Counted from the stretch's first letter, positions 15,841 through 23,763 are shown. The stretch is 37,848 nt of DNA from Lachnospiraceae bacterium UBA3802 (GCA_002369155.1 DFEM01000074.1:1-37848); one strand, 5' to 3'. Numbers and translations: made by a program. Notes: generated by a model from the sequence alone, not told the origin.

Positions 15841-17283
15841 CTATTCTTCAGAAGGAGTAAGTTCATCAATTTCCTCAACTCTGACATTCTTAATGTAAAT
15901 AGTTGCCGTAGAACCTTTATTGCCCATATTGAATTCAAGTCGGCCGTTATTATCGTCTTTATCACGCATTGTAAACTCGTAAACATAAGTGGTCGGCTCT
16001 GTTGTTGCAGTGAATTTTGTATCTGCGAGATAACGAATCCAGCCTGCATTGGGTGCCGAAACACATACAATCAAAGGTCTTTCTTCATCTGCCCAGCAAT
16101 CGAAAGTTACTCTGTAATTCTTTCCTTTAATCATCGGAAGTTCGGGCTGAACAAGCTGTACCGAATAATCGACCGTACCTTCTTTTTCGGTATATATTAT
16201 CATTGTTTCATCTTTAATTTCTGCGCTTCCTTCGCCTCCTTCAAAAAGAAGGAAATACCAGTCTTCGGTATCATCAAGGTTTTCCGCAACGGCAAAATCG
16301 CCGTTATGAATGAAATTACCTGTCTCATCAGCCTGTCTGAAAACTTTTTCGGGCTTCTTTACATTTGTATCGTAAGAATCTTTTTGGTATACACGGACAT
16401 AGTCAATTAAGAATTCCGCATTGTCAAAATCGGTTGTTTCATCCGGATTTCCGGGCCATGTACCGCCGACAGCGAGATTAAGCTGAACGTAAAAGTTTTG
16501 ATTGAAAGGAGCGGGATATGGTTCTTCATCAGCGCCTTCAACGCATGTAAACCAATCGTTGACGGTTAAATAAAGTTCATCGTCGATATACCATCTTATT
16601 TCGCCGGGTTCCCATTCTACTGAATAATCATGAAAAGAATCAGCAAAAGAATTGTTTTCAAGTGTTACAACACCCTGCTGTTCAGCGTGGGGCTCACCGT
16701 AATGAACAGTACCGTAAGCGGTTTTGACATCACTTCCCAAAACTTCCATGATATCTATCTCACCGCACTTTGGCCAAATTCCGTAATAGTTTTCGTCGGT
16801 AGGCATCATCCATATTGCCGGCCATAAACCTTGTCCTTCGGGTACTTTTGCTCTTGCGACAATTTTGCCGTACATAAAATCCTGTTTGTTTTGAGTTTTA
16901 ACTTTTCCGGAAGTGTAATAGTTGTTTCCTTTATCATTTTTTCCCTTGATTGCCTTAAGTACAAGGTTTCCGTCTTTAACAAAGACATTCTTGGTAGAAG
17001 TGGTATATTCCTGGAGTTCATTATTTGTCCAGCCGGGCTGGTGAGGGTCGTAACTCCAGATGCTTTCATTCAATAAGGTGCCGTCAAACTCGTCGTGCCA
17101 GAGAAGATTATAACCGTCAATCTCGGGTGCGGGGGTTCCTTCTTCGACATCCGGATTCGGGAGCAAATCAATTTCGGACTGATTTGAACCGTTATTGCAT
17201 CCCGCGAATGCAAATATCGAAGAAGTCAGAGCCAATACAGTTATCATGGAAATGGTTTTCTTAAAATTTTTCATAGTTTTCAC
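15841..17283 (-). CDS. Glycoside hydrolase family 16 lipoprotein (beta-glucanase/laminarinase) with C-terminal carbohydrate-binding-like domain
   Basis: The 480-residue protein has a lipoprotein signal (lipobox FAGC, Cys29), a short linker and a GH16 domain (about 58-301): LLWHDEFDGTLLNESIWSYD, GLWPAIWMMP, and the catalytic ExDxxE motif GEIDIMEVLG with Glu175, Asp177 and Glu180. Residues 310-470 form a beta-rich domain resembling CBM4/9 jelly rolls (FIHNGDFA, YRVTFDCWADEERP, YVYEFTM). It would be anchored on the cell surface and cut beta-1,3 or mixed-linkage glucans. It is the first gene of a two-gene operon with GH5, divergent from an AraC regulator. The family call is certain; the exact glucan is inferred. 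Confidence 0.95.
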   Translation of the reverse strand: MKTMKNFKKTISMITVLALTSSIFAFAGCNNGSNQSEIDLLPNPDVEEGTPAPEIDGYNLLWHDEFDGTLLNESIWSYDPHQPGWTNNELQEYTTSTKNVFVKDGNLVLKAIKGKNDKGNNYYTSGKVKTQNKQDFMYGKIVARAKVPEGQGLWPAIWMMPTDENYYGIWPKCGEIDIMEVLGSDVKTAYGTVHYGEPHAEQQGVVTLENNSFADSFHDYSVEWEPGEIRWYIDDELYLTVNDWFTCVEGADEEPYPAPFNQNFYVQLNLAVGGTWPGNPDETTDFDNAEFLIDYVRVYQKDSYDTNVKKPEKVFRQADETGNFIHNGDFAVAENLDDTEDWYFLLFEGGEGSAEIKDETMIIYTEKEGTVDYSVQLVQPELPMIKGKNYRVTFDCWADEERPLIVCVSAPNAGWIRYLADTKFTATTEPTTYVYEFTMRDKDDNNGRLEFNMGNKGSTATIYIKNVRVEEIDELTPSEE

Positions 17284-17362
17284 TCCTGCAAATACATTAC
17301 TTTTTGTTACTGAGCATCTGTTTTTCCTTCTGAATATAATTTAGTTCATTTATTTTCAAAGA

Positions 17363-17391
17363 TATATAAAAAATCTGATAAATTTGGTAAA
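17363..17391 (-). promoter_or_regulatory. Possible promoter for the GH16-GH5 operon
   Basis: On the minus strand TTTACC (17386-17391) and TATATA (17363-17368) are 17 bp apart. The -35 box overlaps the left outer arm of the symmetric dyad, so a protein bound there would affect initiation. Confidence 0.35.
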
Positions 17392-17427
17392 ATTATGATG
17401 TATATACATGACAAATCAGCCAAATTT
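17380..17427. promoter_or_regulatory. Concentric dyad operator between GH16 and AraC genes
   Basis: A perfect 12-bp palindrome ATGTATATACAT (17398-17409) is flanked on each side by exactly 10 bp and then by inverted arms AAATTTGG (17380-17387) and CCAAATTT (17420-17427). All parts share the same centre, 17403.5. The exact symmetry and the position between divergent genes mark it as a probable regulator-binding site, most simply for the adjacent AraC protein. Confidence 0.6.
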
Positions 17428-17455
17428 TATCGCTGAGCTTAATAGGACAAAGAAG

Positions 17456-17474
17456 TGTGGATATTTCGTCCACA
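17456..17474 (+). repeat. Inverted repeat in the AraC gene leader
   Basis: TGTGGA and TCCACA flank TATTTCG, about 30 bases before the start codon. It could be a leader hairpin. There is no T-run. Confidence 0.35.
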
Positions 17475-17504
17475 ACAGTATAAAAAGGAAAAAGAGGAAA
17501 ATAT

Positions 17505-18248
17505 ATGGATAATATTTCCGGAGAACTTATTTACAAAGAATATGTCATGCGCGAGGATTATTCTTTTCATGCGCCTTATAATCCCGAACTGGAATTTTAT
17601 GAAGCCGTCAGAGACGGAAATTCAAAGGTTGTGGAAAAATCTCTTAAAGTGGATTTTTGTAATAAAAAAGGACTCGGAATTCTTTCTTCGGATTCACTTA
17701 GAAATTTTAAATATCATTTTGTGATAACAGCTGCACTGCTTTCAAGATACTGCATAGACGGCGGGATGGAGCATGAAATGGCATATCATATAAGTGATTT
17801 ATATATAAACAGGGTGGATATCTGCACATCAAAAGAGGAAATATCGGCGCTTCACAGAAAAATGGTCAGAGAATATCTAAAAAGAATGTCCAAACTTAAG
17901 ACGGATAATGTTTATTCAAAACATGTGGTGCATTGCATAAATTATATTTATGATCATCTTCACGAAAAGATTACCGTTGCCGATGCGGCATATGAGGCGG
18001 GAATAAGCGAGGGACATCTTTCGAGGCTTTTTAAAAAAGAAACCGGCATGTCATTCAATGAATATGTTATGCGCAAAAAAACCGAAACAGCCCGTAACAT
18101 GATAGACTATTCCGGTTATTCGCTTTCTCAGATTTCCAACATTCTGGCTTTTGGAAGTCAAAGTTATTTTGTAAAAGTTTTTAAAAAATATGAAGGCATT
18201 ACACCCGGCAAATATCAATCAACCCATTTGCCTTCGGCATTCATCTGA
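17505..18248 (+). CDS. AraC-family transcriptional regulator
   Basis: The 247-residue protein has a helical N-terminal region with the stretch SLRNFKYHFVITAALLSRYCIDGGMEHE, known from a clostridial AraC subgroup. A C-terminal double helix-turn-helix follows at about 142-240 (VADAAYEAGISEGHLSRLFKKETGMSFNEYVM, ISNILAFGSQSYFVKVFKKYEGITPGKYQ). AGAGGAAAATAT before the ATG is a good ribosome site. It is divergent from the GH16-GH5 operon, with the symmetric dyad between them, so it probably controls beta-glucan use. Its last 34 bases overlap the end of the XRE gene on the other strand. There is no cupin domain, so the effector is unclear. Confidence 0.88.
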   Translation: MDNISGELIYKEYVMREDYSFHAPYNPELEFYEAVRDGNSKVVEKSLKVDFCNKKGLGILSSDSLRNFKYHFVITAALLSRYCIDGGMEHEMAYHISDLYINRVDICTSKEEISALHRKMVREYLKRMSKLKTDNVYSKHVVHCINYIYDHLHEKITVADAAYEAGISEGHLSRLFKKETGMSFNEYVMRKKTETARNMIDYSGYSLSQISNILAFGSQSYFVKVFKKYEGITPGKYQSTHLPSAFI

Positions 18249-18697
18249 TCAATCCAAAGTTTAAGAGACTCGATTGAAACGGTCATTTTATCAAGTTCGG
18301 ATTTGATGTTTAAAAAGTCCTTCATTTCATCTTTGGTAATTTTTCCGTCTACCGTAATTTCAACGAGACGGTCCTTTTGTCTTGATAAAATATTTATGGT
18401 GGAAAGCATCTCGAGTGTAATCTGTGCGAGATCTTTTTCTTTTAATTCGGGAACGTAAAGCTGTCCGATCGGACATTCCTGTGAACAATAATAATTGCAG
18501 AGACTGGGTTTTTTGTAGGCCTTTGCCATTGCAAGAATCTCATCGGGATGAGGCTCGCATTTTTCACTCTCGATCTTTTCAATTCTGCTGTCACTCATGA
18601 AAACCAAAGCTTCGCTGGCCTGAGAACGAGTCATGCCTGCTTCTTCTCTGGAAAGCTGATAAATGTTTTTGTTTTCTTTGATAGATTTTTTGCCCAT
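18215..18697 (-). CDS. XRE-type helix-turn-helix regulator with a Cys-rich motif
   Basis: The 160-residue protein has an N-terminal XRE-like helix-turn-helix (about 10-62: LSREEAGMTRSQASEALVFMSDSRIEKIESEKCEPHPDEILAMAKAY). Immediately after come LCNYYCSQECPIG with Cys67, Cys71 and Cys75 (a CX3CX3C pattern) and an amphipathic helical C-terminus likely to mediate oligomerisation. Similar small regulators with this Cys stretch are, as I recall, common in Lachnospiraceae, with no settled function. AAGGGGTTATT precedes the ATG. A symmetric operator candidate covers its own -10 box, suggesting autoregulation. Its 3' end overlaps the AraC gene tail-to-tail by 34 bp. Confidence 0.75.
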   Translation of the reverse strand: MGKKSIKENKNIYQLSREEAGMTRSQASEALVFMSDSRIEKIESEKCEPHPDEILAMAKAYKKPSLCNYYCSQECPIGQLYVPELKEKDLAQITLEMLSTINILSRQKDRLVEITVDGKITKDEMKDFLNIKSELDKMTVSIESLKLWIDQMNAEGKWVD

Positions 18698-18724
18698 AAT
18701 AACCCCTTCCTGATTTTTGATTAT

Positions 18725-18749
18725 CCTGTTTAATTATATGCTATACAGG
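18725..18749. promoter_or_regulatory. Operator-like inverted repeat over the XRE promoter
   Basis: Half-sites CCTGTTTA (18725-18732) and TATACAGG (18742-18749) match as inverted repeats at 7 of 8 positions around a 9-bp spacer that contains the -10 box of the XRE gene. That suits repression by a small dimeric HTH protein, probably the XRE protein itself. Confidence 0.5.
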
Positions 18750-18761
18750 GCTTTTTGTGAA
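18733..18761 (-). promoter_or_regulatory. Promoter for the XRE regulator
   Basis: On the minus strand TTCACA (18756-18761) and a perfect TATAAT (18733-18738) are 17 bp apart, 36 bp before the start codon. Confidence 0.6.
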
Positions 18762-18774
18762 GACTTATAGATTA

Positions 18775-18803
18775 TTGATTTTGCACTTTTCGTCGGATAT
18801 AAT
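18775..18803 (+). promoter_or_regulatory. Promoter for the TraX-GGDEF gene
   Basis: TTGATT (18775-18780) and a perfect TATAAT (18798-18803) with a 17-bp spacer, about 45 bp before the start codon. Confidence 0.65.
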
Positions 18804-18814
18804 TAAATGTGTGG

Positions 18815-18835
18815 AAAGACCGAAAATTAGTCTTT
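18815..18835 (+). repeat. Leader inverted repeat before the TraX-GGDEF gene
   Basis: AAAGAC and GTCTTT flank a 9-nt loop and run into the GGGGGG ribosome site at 18837-18842. A weak hairpin here could modulate translation; nothing more can be said. Confidence 0.3.
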
Positions 18836-18847
18836 TGGGGGGACTCC

Positions 18848-21067
18848 ATGAATCAGACCAAAAGTTCAAAGGGACTGAATCTTTTTACTTTAAAACTGAT
18901 AGCGATTTTCGCGATGACCGTAGATCATGTTGCGTGGGCCTGCGTGCCTTTTGACAGTGTGCTTGGTCAGGTAATGCATGTGGTCGGAAGATTTACCATT
19001 CCGATTATGTGCTTTGCGATAGTGGAAGGTTATATTCACACTTCAAATGTGACAAAGTATGCGCTTCGTCTCCTTATTTTCGGTATTATTTCAGCCACGC
19101 CTTTTTATATGTTCTTCGGGTCAATGTACGGATACAGACAGAATATCATCATTGACCTTCTTATAGCTTTGCTTACGATAATGATTGCGGCGAACGAGAA
19201 CAATTCCCTTTCCGCCAAAATCGTTGCGATAATCGGTCTCGGAATCATATCCGCCGCACTCGGAGGATGGCCGATTCTTCCGATGGTTTATGTTCTGATT
19301 TTCTACTTTTTCAGAGAAGATTTTAAGAAAAAATGCATCTATTTTTCGCTTGCAACATTTGTGCTGGTGCTGGCCCTTGTTATCTTTTCGGCAATAAATT
19401 CAGATGTACATTTTTTGAATGTTGACTGGAAATGGAATGACAAATTGTATCTTCTGGGATTTATTCTTCCTCTTGCACTTTTGTATTTTTACAACGGAGA
19501 AAAAGGCGGAAAAAGAATATCCTCATCACTTTTCTATATTTATTATCCCGCACATCTTTTGATTTTGTCATTGGCGTTTTCGACCATGAACGATATCAGA
19601 ATGATTTTCATTCTCGTTCAGGCGACATCAATATTCCTTATTGTTATCCTGATGACCATGGCGGCTGTTCAAAGCAAAAATGCGGCAAATGCCTCGATAA
19701 TTGCCATGCTCGCATTCGGCCTTTTGTTTATGGTAGGATATCTTGGCGAACTTATGAATCCTACGCTTGAGACCATAAAAGAAGTAGTTAAGATCGAATA
19801 CGTGGCCGATTGCGGATTCTTAATCTGTTTTACATGGTTTGTGGCAGATTTCCTCAGAATGAAGATTCCGGTAACGATTTATATTATCGAAGGATGCGTC
19901 AGTGCGCTTACAATATTCGGTGTATATACGATGGACTCCAACACCCTTTTTTACAAGAGTTTCGAGGTCGGAGGAAACCTGGCATATCCTGTTGCAATAA
20001 TAGAACCGGGAATCCTTTACTACGTTTTCTATATTTGCATAGTGCTGGTATTCGCGGGATTTGTCATGGCCAATTATATTTCAAGCCGGGAAATATCATA
20101 CATTGAACATCAAAGAAGAATGATTATAAACTATGCCGTATTCGGTCTCTGGTTTTTCATTGCATTAAAGGCAATCGGAATATCGCCTTATGATCTTATA
20201 GCATTCGGTGTAATTGTGGCTATCTGCATAGTTTCCTACGGTACCATAAAATACGGCTTTAACAACAATACCAAAGTCATTGCCGCAAGTGCTCTTAACC
20301 ATACTTCGGAAAGTGTCGTTGTTATCGATATGACCGGTGAAGTTTTGATGATGAACGAAAACGGCAAGGCACTGTTCCCTTATGTTCAGACAGGAAAAAA
20401 TGTTAAAAGATACAGAGTGCTTAAGGACATCCTGGACGATAAGAGAAATATGCTTGAAAAAGACGATCATGTATACGGATTCAGAAAAGAACCTTTAAAC
20501 GAAAACGGCGTGGTACAGGGCTACATGATCTGGGCATCGGATATAACCAACCAGGTTGAAGTATTCAATGAGATAAGAAGCAAAGCCGATACGGACGGCC
20601 TGACAGGGCTTTATAACAGAAGCGTGCTTGAAAGAATTGTTGCGGATGAACTTGCCGCAGATCGAAAAGGATCGCTCTTTATGACCGACCTCGATAATTT
20701 CAAAGCGGTAAATGACCATTACGGACACTCGACAGGCGATGCGGTACTTATCGCATACGGTGAGCATTTGTCTTTCATCTTCAAAGATACTGAAGCGCTT
20801 ATCTGTCGTCTGGGAGGAGACGAATATACGGTATACGTAAGAGATTTAATCGATGAAGAAAAAGTCAAGGAATTCGCTTCAAGGATTATCTCGACACTCC
20901 CCGATAAAATGGGCAGATCGAGCCTTCCAACCATAGTGGGTTCGTCAGTGGGAATTACGATAAACGATGGAAAATTCAAAGATTTTGAGACTCTATACGA
21001 AACCACTGACAAGGCTTTGTATTTCTCAAAAGAGCATGGAAAGAACAGATATCATCTGAGTGAATAA
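18848..21067 (+). CDS. TraX-7TM-PAS-GGDEF membrane diguanylate cyclase
   Basis: The ATG at 18848 follows a G-run ribosome site; a GTG at 18809 would add 13 residues. The 739-residue protein starts with a TraX-like membrane domain (about 10-245: FTLKLIAIFAMTVDHVAW, VGRFTIPIMCFAIVEGYIHT, then IYYPAHLLIL). A second multi-span region (about 255-470) resembles the 7TM sensor of some histidine kinases. A PAS-like domain (about 485-572, SESVVVIDMTGEVLMMNENG, IWASDIT) and a GGDEF domain (about 573-738) follow. The active-site motif is RLGGDEY (654-660), with Tyr for Phe. No RxxD inhibitory site is seen before it. It would make cyclic di-GMP in response to an unknown cue. TraX proteins acetylate pilin or are of unknown role, so this is an unusual sensor fusion. 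Confidence 0.85.
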   Translation: MNQTKSSKGLNLFTLKLIAIFAMTVDHVAWACVPFDSVLGQVMHVVGRFTIPIMCFAIVEGYIHTSNVTKYALRLLIFGIISATPFYMFFGSMYGYRQNIIIDLLIALLTIMIAANENNSLSAKIVAIIGLGIISAALGGWPILPMVYVLIFYFFREDFKKKCIYFSLATFVLVLALVIFSAINSDVHFLNVDWKWNDKLYLLGFILPLALLYFYNGEKGGKRISSSLFYIYYPAHLLILSLAFSTMNDIRMIFILVQATSIFLIVILMTMAAVQSKNAANASIIAMLAFGLLFMVGYLGELMNPTLETIKEVVKIEYVADCGFLICFTWFVADFLRMKIPVTIYIIEGCVSALTIFGVYTMDSNTLFYKSFEVGGNLAYPVAIIEPGILYYVFYICIVLVFAGFVMANYISSREISYIEHQRRMIINYAVFGLWFFIALKAIGISPYDLIAFGVIVAICIVSYGTIKYGFNNNTKVIAASALNHTSESVVVIDMTGEVLMMNENGKALFPYVQTGKNVKRYRVLKDILDDKRNMLEKDDHVYGFRKEPLNENGVVQGYMIWASDITNQVEVFNEIRSKADTDGLTGLYNRSVLERIVADELAADRKGSLFMTDLDNFKAVNDHYGHSTGDAVLIAYGEHLSFIFKDTEALICRLGGDEYTVYVRDLIDEEKVKEFASRIISTLPDKMGRSSLPTIVGSSVGITINDGKFKDFETLYETTDKALYFSKEHGKNRYHLSE

Positions 21068-21085
21068 GATGGTCGAAGGTGAGAT

Positions 21086-21337
21086 ATGGGATTATTTAAA
21101 AGCAGATATGAAAAAGATATGGACGAGGCAATAAAACGCCTCGAAATGAATATGAGCAACAACTACAAGGATGCAGCGCAAAGCAACTTTAAAGAGTTCG
21201 AAGAACTCTTCCGAAAGTACTGCGAAGACGGAGTGCTTAAAGACAAGGTCAAAGCTGCCTACGGCCAAAAGCTTACCGAATATCAAACCAAAATGCAGGG
21301 CTATACACACAAAGACCAGAAACCTTTCTGGACATAG
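21086..21337 (+). CDS. Small helical protein of unknown function
   Basis: An 83-residue, highly charged and mostly helical protein (LFKSRYEKDMDEAIKRLEMN, FEELFRKYCEDGVLKDKVKA) with no membrane segment or known motif. AAGGTGAG lies a few bases before the ATG. It starts 18 bp after the GGDEF gene on the same strand, so it is probably cotranscribed. Confidence 0.65.
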   Translation: MGLFKSRYEKDMDEAIKRLEMNMSNNYKDAAQSNFKEFEELFRKYCEDGVLKDKVKAAYGQKLTEYQTKMQGYTHKDQKPFWT

Positions 21338-21344
21338 TAAATCC

Positions 21345-21427
21345 TGCGAGCACGCTTCGTGCACTACCGCGTGCGCACTCTGTGCTCCGCGGCACCAACC
21401 GCACGATACACCGCGGGCACCGGAAAA
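21345..21427. other. GC-rich intergenic stretch with repeated GCAC/GTGC tetramers
   Basis: This stretch is clearly richer in G and C than its surroundings and contains about nine GCAC or GTGC tetramers. They form possible hairpins: GCACG-CTT-CGTGC, and CCGCG...GCAC-TCT-GTGC...CGCGG nested. No coding frame or T-run goes with it. It could be an RNA structure, a processing site or a dispersed intergenic repeat element. Confidence 0.5.
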
Positions 21428-21464
21428 CAAAGCATACAAATTAAATTAACATGGAGATAGAAAA

Positions 21465-22739
21465 ATGGGCATGAATGAAACTCCGGCTTCGGAGAGAAAA
21501 CATATAGCGTTCTTTGGATGCAGGAATGCAGGAAAGAGCAGTCTTTTGAATGCGGTTACTGGACAGAATTTATCAATCGTATCGGATGTGCTCGGAACCA
21601 CTACGGATCCGGTATATAAAGCAATGGAATTACTTCCTGCGGGCCCCGTGGTGGTTGTTGATACTCCCGGTCTTGATGATGAGGGCGAACTTGGAAAACA
21701 AAGAATCGTAAAAGCAAAGGAAGTATTAAGAAAAACGGATCTTGCTGTTCTTGTAGTTGATTCTGCAAAGGGATTCGGCAAAGAGGATGAAGAAATCCTT
21801 GATGCAATAAAGGATAGAAAGATATCATTTATTGTGGTGTACAATAAATCGGACATATCGAAGGCTCCTGTTATATCAGATATAAAGTCCGATGTGACAA
21901 ATGACGATGGATCTTCGGATACAAAGGCAGAAAAAGGAGCATCACTGACAGGCGAAACAAAAGATTATGCAAAATCGGTTTCGCTTTCCGTAAGTGCACT
22001 TACGGGAGAGGGCATATTTGAGTTAAAAGAAGCCATAGCCAAACTTTTAAATGATTCGGACAATGACAAAGTTCTGATTGGCGATCTTGTTTCACCAAAT
22101 GACCTTGTTGTTCTTGTGGTACCAATCGATAAAGCGGCACCGAAAGGAAGACTTATATTGCCGCAGCAGCAGACCATAAGAGATTTGCTTGATCACGGTG
22201 CGATACCTCTTGTATGTCGTGACAGTGAACTTGAAGGAGTAGTGGCAAAGTATAAAGCTGATATTAAACTTGTCGTAACCGACAGTCAGGCATTTAAGAA
22301 GGTCAGTGCGATTGTACCTGATGACATTCCCTTGACATCTTTTTCAATTCTTTTCTCGCGTTACAAGGGAGAACTTGATTATCAGCTTGAAGGAGTAGAA
22401 GCCTTAAAGAATTTAAAGGACGGCGATTATGTCTTGATTGCCGAAGGATGTACGCACCACAGACAGTGCGGTGATATCGGAACGGAGAAGATTCCTGCGA
22501 TGCTAAAAAAGGCAGGTAATTTAAATATCGATTTTGTACACGGAGTTGAGTATCCCGATGATTTGGATAAATATAAAGTCATCATTCATTGCGGCGGCTG
22601 CATGCTTAACGAAAAGGAAATGAAATACAGAATCGAAGCAGCAAAACAAAGAGGTGTTGCGATTACCAATTATGGTATGTGCATCGCATATTTTACGGGA
22701 GTGCTCGAACGAAGCATGAAGCCTTTGATGGGATTATAG
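21465..22739 (+). CDS. hydF: [FeFe]-hydrogenase H-cluster maturation GTPase HydF
   Basis: The 424-residue protein has an Era-like GTPase domain: P-loop GCRNAGKSS (18-26), GTTTDPV (44-50), DTPGLDDEG (66-74) and NKSD (127-130). The C-terminal half holds the HydF cluster-binding set, Cys329 and His331 in EGCTHHRQCGDIGTEKIP plus His375, Cys376 and Cys379 in IIHCGGCM. HydF is the scaffold that receives the 2Fe subcluster from HydE and HydG and delivers it to the hydrogenase. Between NKSD and the SALTG motif is an extra acidic stretch (about 138-168). No hydE, hydG or hydrogenase gene is in the window. GGAGATAG precedes the ATG. truB follows after two bases. Confidence 0.95.
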   Translation: MGMNETPASERKHIAFFGCRNAGKSSLLNAVTGQNLSIVSDVLGTTTDPVYKAMELLPAGPVVVVDTPGLDDEGELGKQRIVKAKEVLRKTDLAVLVVDSAKGFGKEDEEILDAIKDRKISFIVVYNKSDISKAPVISDIKSDVTNDDGSSDTKAEKGASLTGETKDYAKSVSLSVSALTGEGIFELKEAIAKLLNDSDNDKVLIGDLVSPNDLVVLVVPIDKAAPKGRLILPQQQTIRDLLDHGAIPLVCRDSELEGVVAKYKADIKLVVTDSQAFKKVSAIVPDDIPLTSFSILFSRYKGELDYQLEGVEALKNLKDGDYVLIAEGCTHHRQCGDIGTEKIPAMLKKAGNLNIDFVHGVEYPDDLDKYKVIIHCGGCMLNEKEMKYRIEAAKQRGVAITNYGMCIAYFTGVLERSMKPLMGL

Positions 22740-22741
22740 AA

Positions 22742-23710
22742 ATGTACAACGGATTGATAAATGTCTACAAGGAACCGGGCTTCACATCAATGGATGCCGT
22801 GGCGGTTTTAAGAGGCATATTAAAACAAAAGAAAATCGGACATACAGGAACCCTCGACCCGGCGGCCGAGGGCGTATTGATGGTTTGCCTTGGAAACGCA
22901 ACTAAACTTTGTTCTTTTCTGGAAGATAAGGATAAAGAATATGAATGCAGGTTGCTTCTTGGAGTAACAACCGATACGGAGGATACGACGGGCACGGAAA
23001 TCACAAGAAAAAGTGTTTCTCTTAATCCGGAAGATTCGGTCGATTGTTTGTTAAGCGAAGAACAGATAAAAGAGACTTTTCTTTTGTTTAAAGGAGACAT
23101 CAAACAAATCCCTCCGATGTATTCTGCTCTGAAAAAAGACGGAAAGAAATTATACGAACTGGCCAGAGCCGGAAAAGAGATTGAGCGAGAAGCAAGGGAT
23201 ATTACTATCCATGATATTGAGATAAAAAAAATTGATCTTCCGTATGTTACATTCAGAGTACACTGTTCAAAAGGAACATACGTAAGGTCTCTTTGCAGGG
23301 ATATCGGTGAGAAACTCGGCTGCGGCGGCTGCATGGATCATCTTTTGAGAACAAGAGTATCTTTTTTCTCGAAAGAAAATTCGCTTAGACTTTCCGAAAT
23401 TGAAGAACTTGCAAAGGCAGGAGAAGTCGACAGATTTATTCTTCCGACAAGCGATGTGTTTAAAGACTTACAATCCATTTATGTTAAAGAAGAAAGCAGC
23501 AAGATTATACAAAACGGGAATTCTTTATTGTGGAGCAATATAGAGAAAATTGCTGATGATAACATAGGCCCAAAAGATAACGTGGAATTAAAATCCAAGG
23601 TTGGCAATTCGCAGATGTTCAAAGTTTATACGGCAGCAAACAAATTTATCGCTGTATATAAATACGACGAAGCCGAAGACATATTCAAATGCGAGAAGAT
23701 GTTTCTTTAG
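22742..23710 (+). CDS. truB: tRNA pseudouridine(55) synthase TruB
   Basis: I place the start at the ATG at 22742, where the protein begins MYNGLINVYKEPGFTSMDAV as TruB proteins do. A longer frame from 22679 would overlap hydF by 61 bases. The 322-residue enzyme has the family motif KIGHTGTLDPAAEGVL with the catalytic Asp39. Then come KEYECRLLLGVTTDTEDTTG, QIPPMYSALKKDGKKLYELARAG and FRVHCSKGTYVRSLCRDIG, with a PUA-like tail. It isomerises U55 in the T-loop of tRNAs. It starts two bases after the hydF stop, so translation is probably coupled. The pairing with hydF is probably incidental. Confidence 0.95.
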   Translation: MYNGLINVYKEPGFTSMDAVAVLRGILKQKKIGHTGTLDPAAEGVLMVCLGNATKLCSFLEDKDKEYECRLLLGVTTDTEDTTGTEITRKSVSLNPEDSVDCLLSEEQIKETFLLFKGDIKQIPPMYSALKKDGKKLYELARAGKEIEREARDITIHDIEIKKIDLPYVTFRVHCSKGTYVRSLCRDIGEKLGCGGCMDHLLRTRVSFFSKENSLRLSEIEELAKAGEVDRFILPTSDVFKDLQSIYVKEESSKIIQNGNSLLWSNIEKIADDNIGPKDNVELKSKVGNSQMFKVYTAANKFIAVYKYDEAEDIFKCEKMFL

Positions 23711-23736
23711 GAAAAAACATCAGAACTGCAAACGGT

Positions 23737-23763
23737 AATAAACGGAAAAGAAAATCGTTTATT
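23737..23763 (+). repeat. Inverted repeat after truB
   Basis: AATAAACG and CGTTTATT, perfect 8-bp arms around an 11-nt A-rich loop, followed by CTTTAG. It could be a weak terminator or leader hairpin of the next gene, ending 25 bases before its start. Confidence 0.35.

Noticed and set aside
15772..16410. 212-residue plus-strand frame opposite GH16
   Set aside because: It is Ile/Phe/Cys-rich, has no motif, and is antisense to the GH16 C-terminal domain.
21345..21427. CRISPR array or tRNA in the GC-rich stretch
   Set aside because: The tetramers are not evenly spaced repeats with spacers, and no cloverleaf with a T-loop could be drawn.
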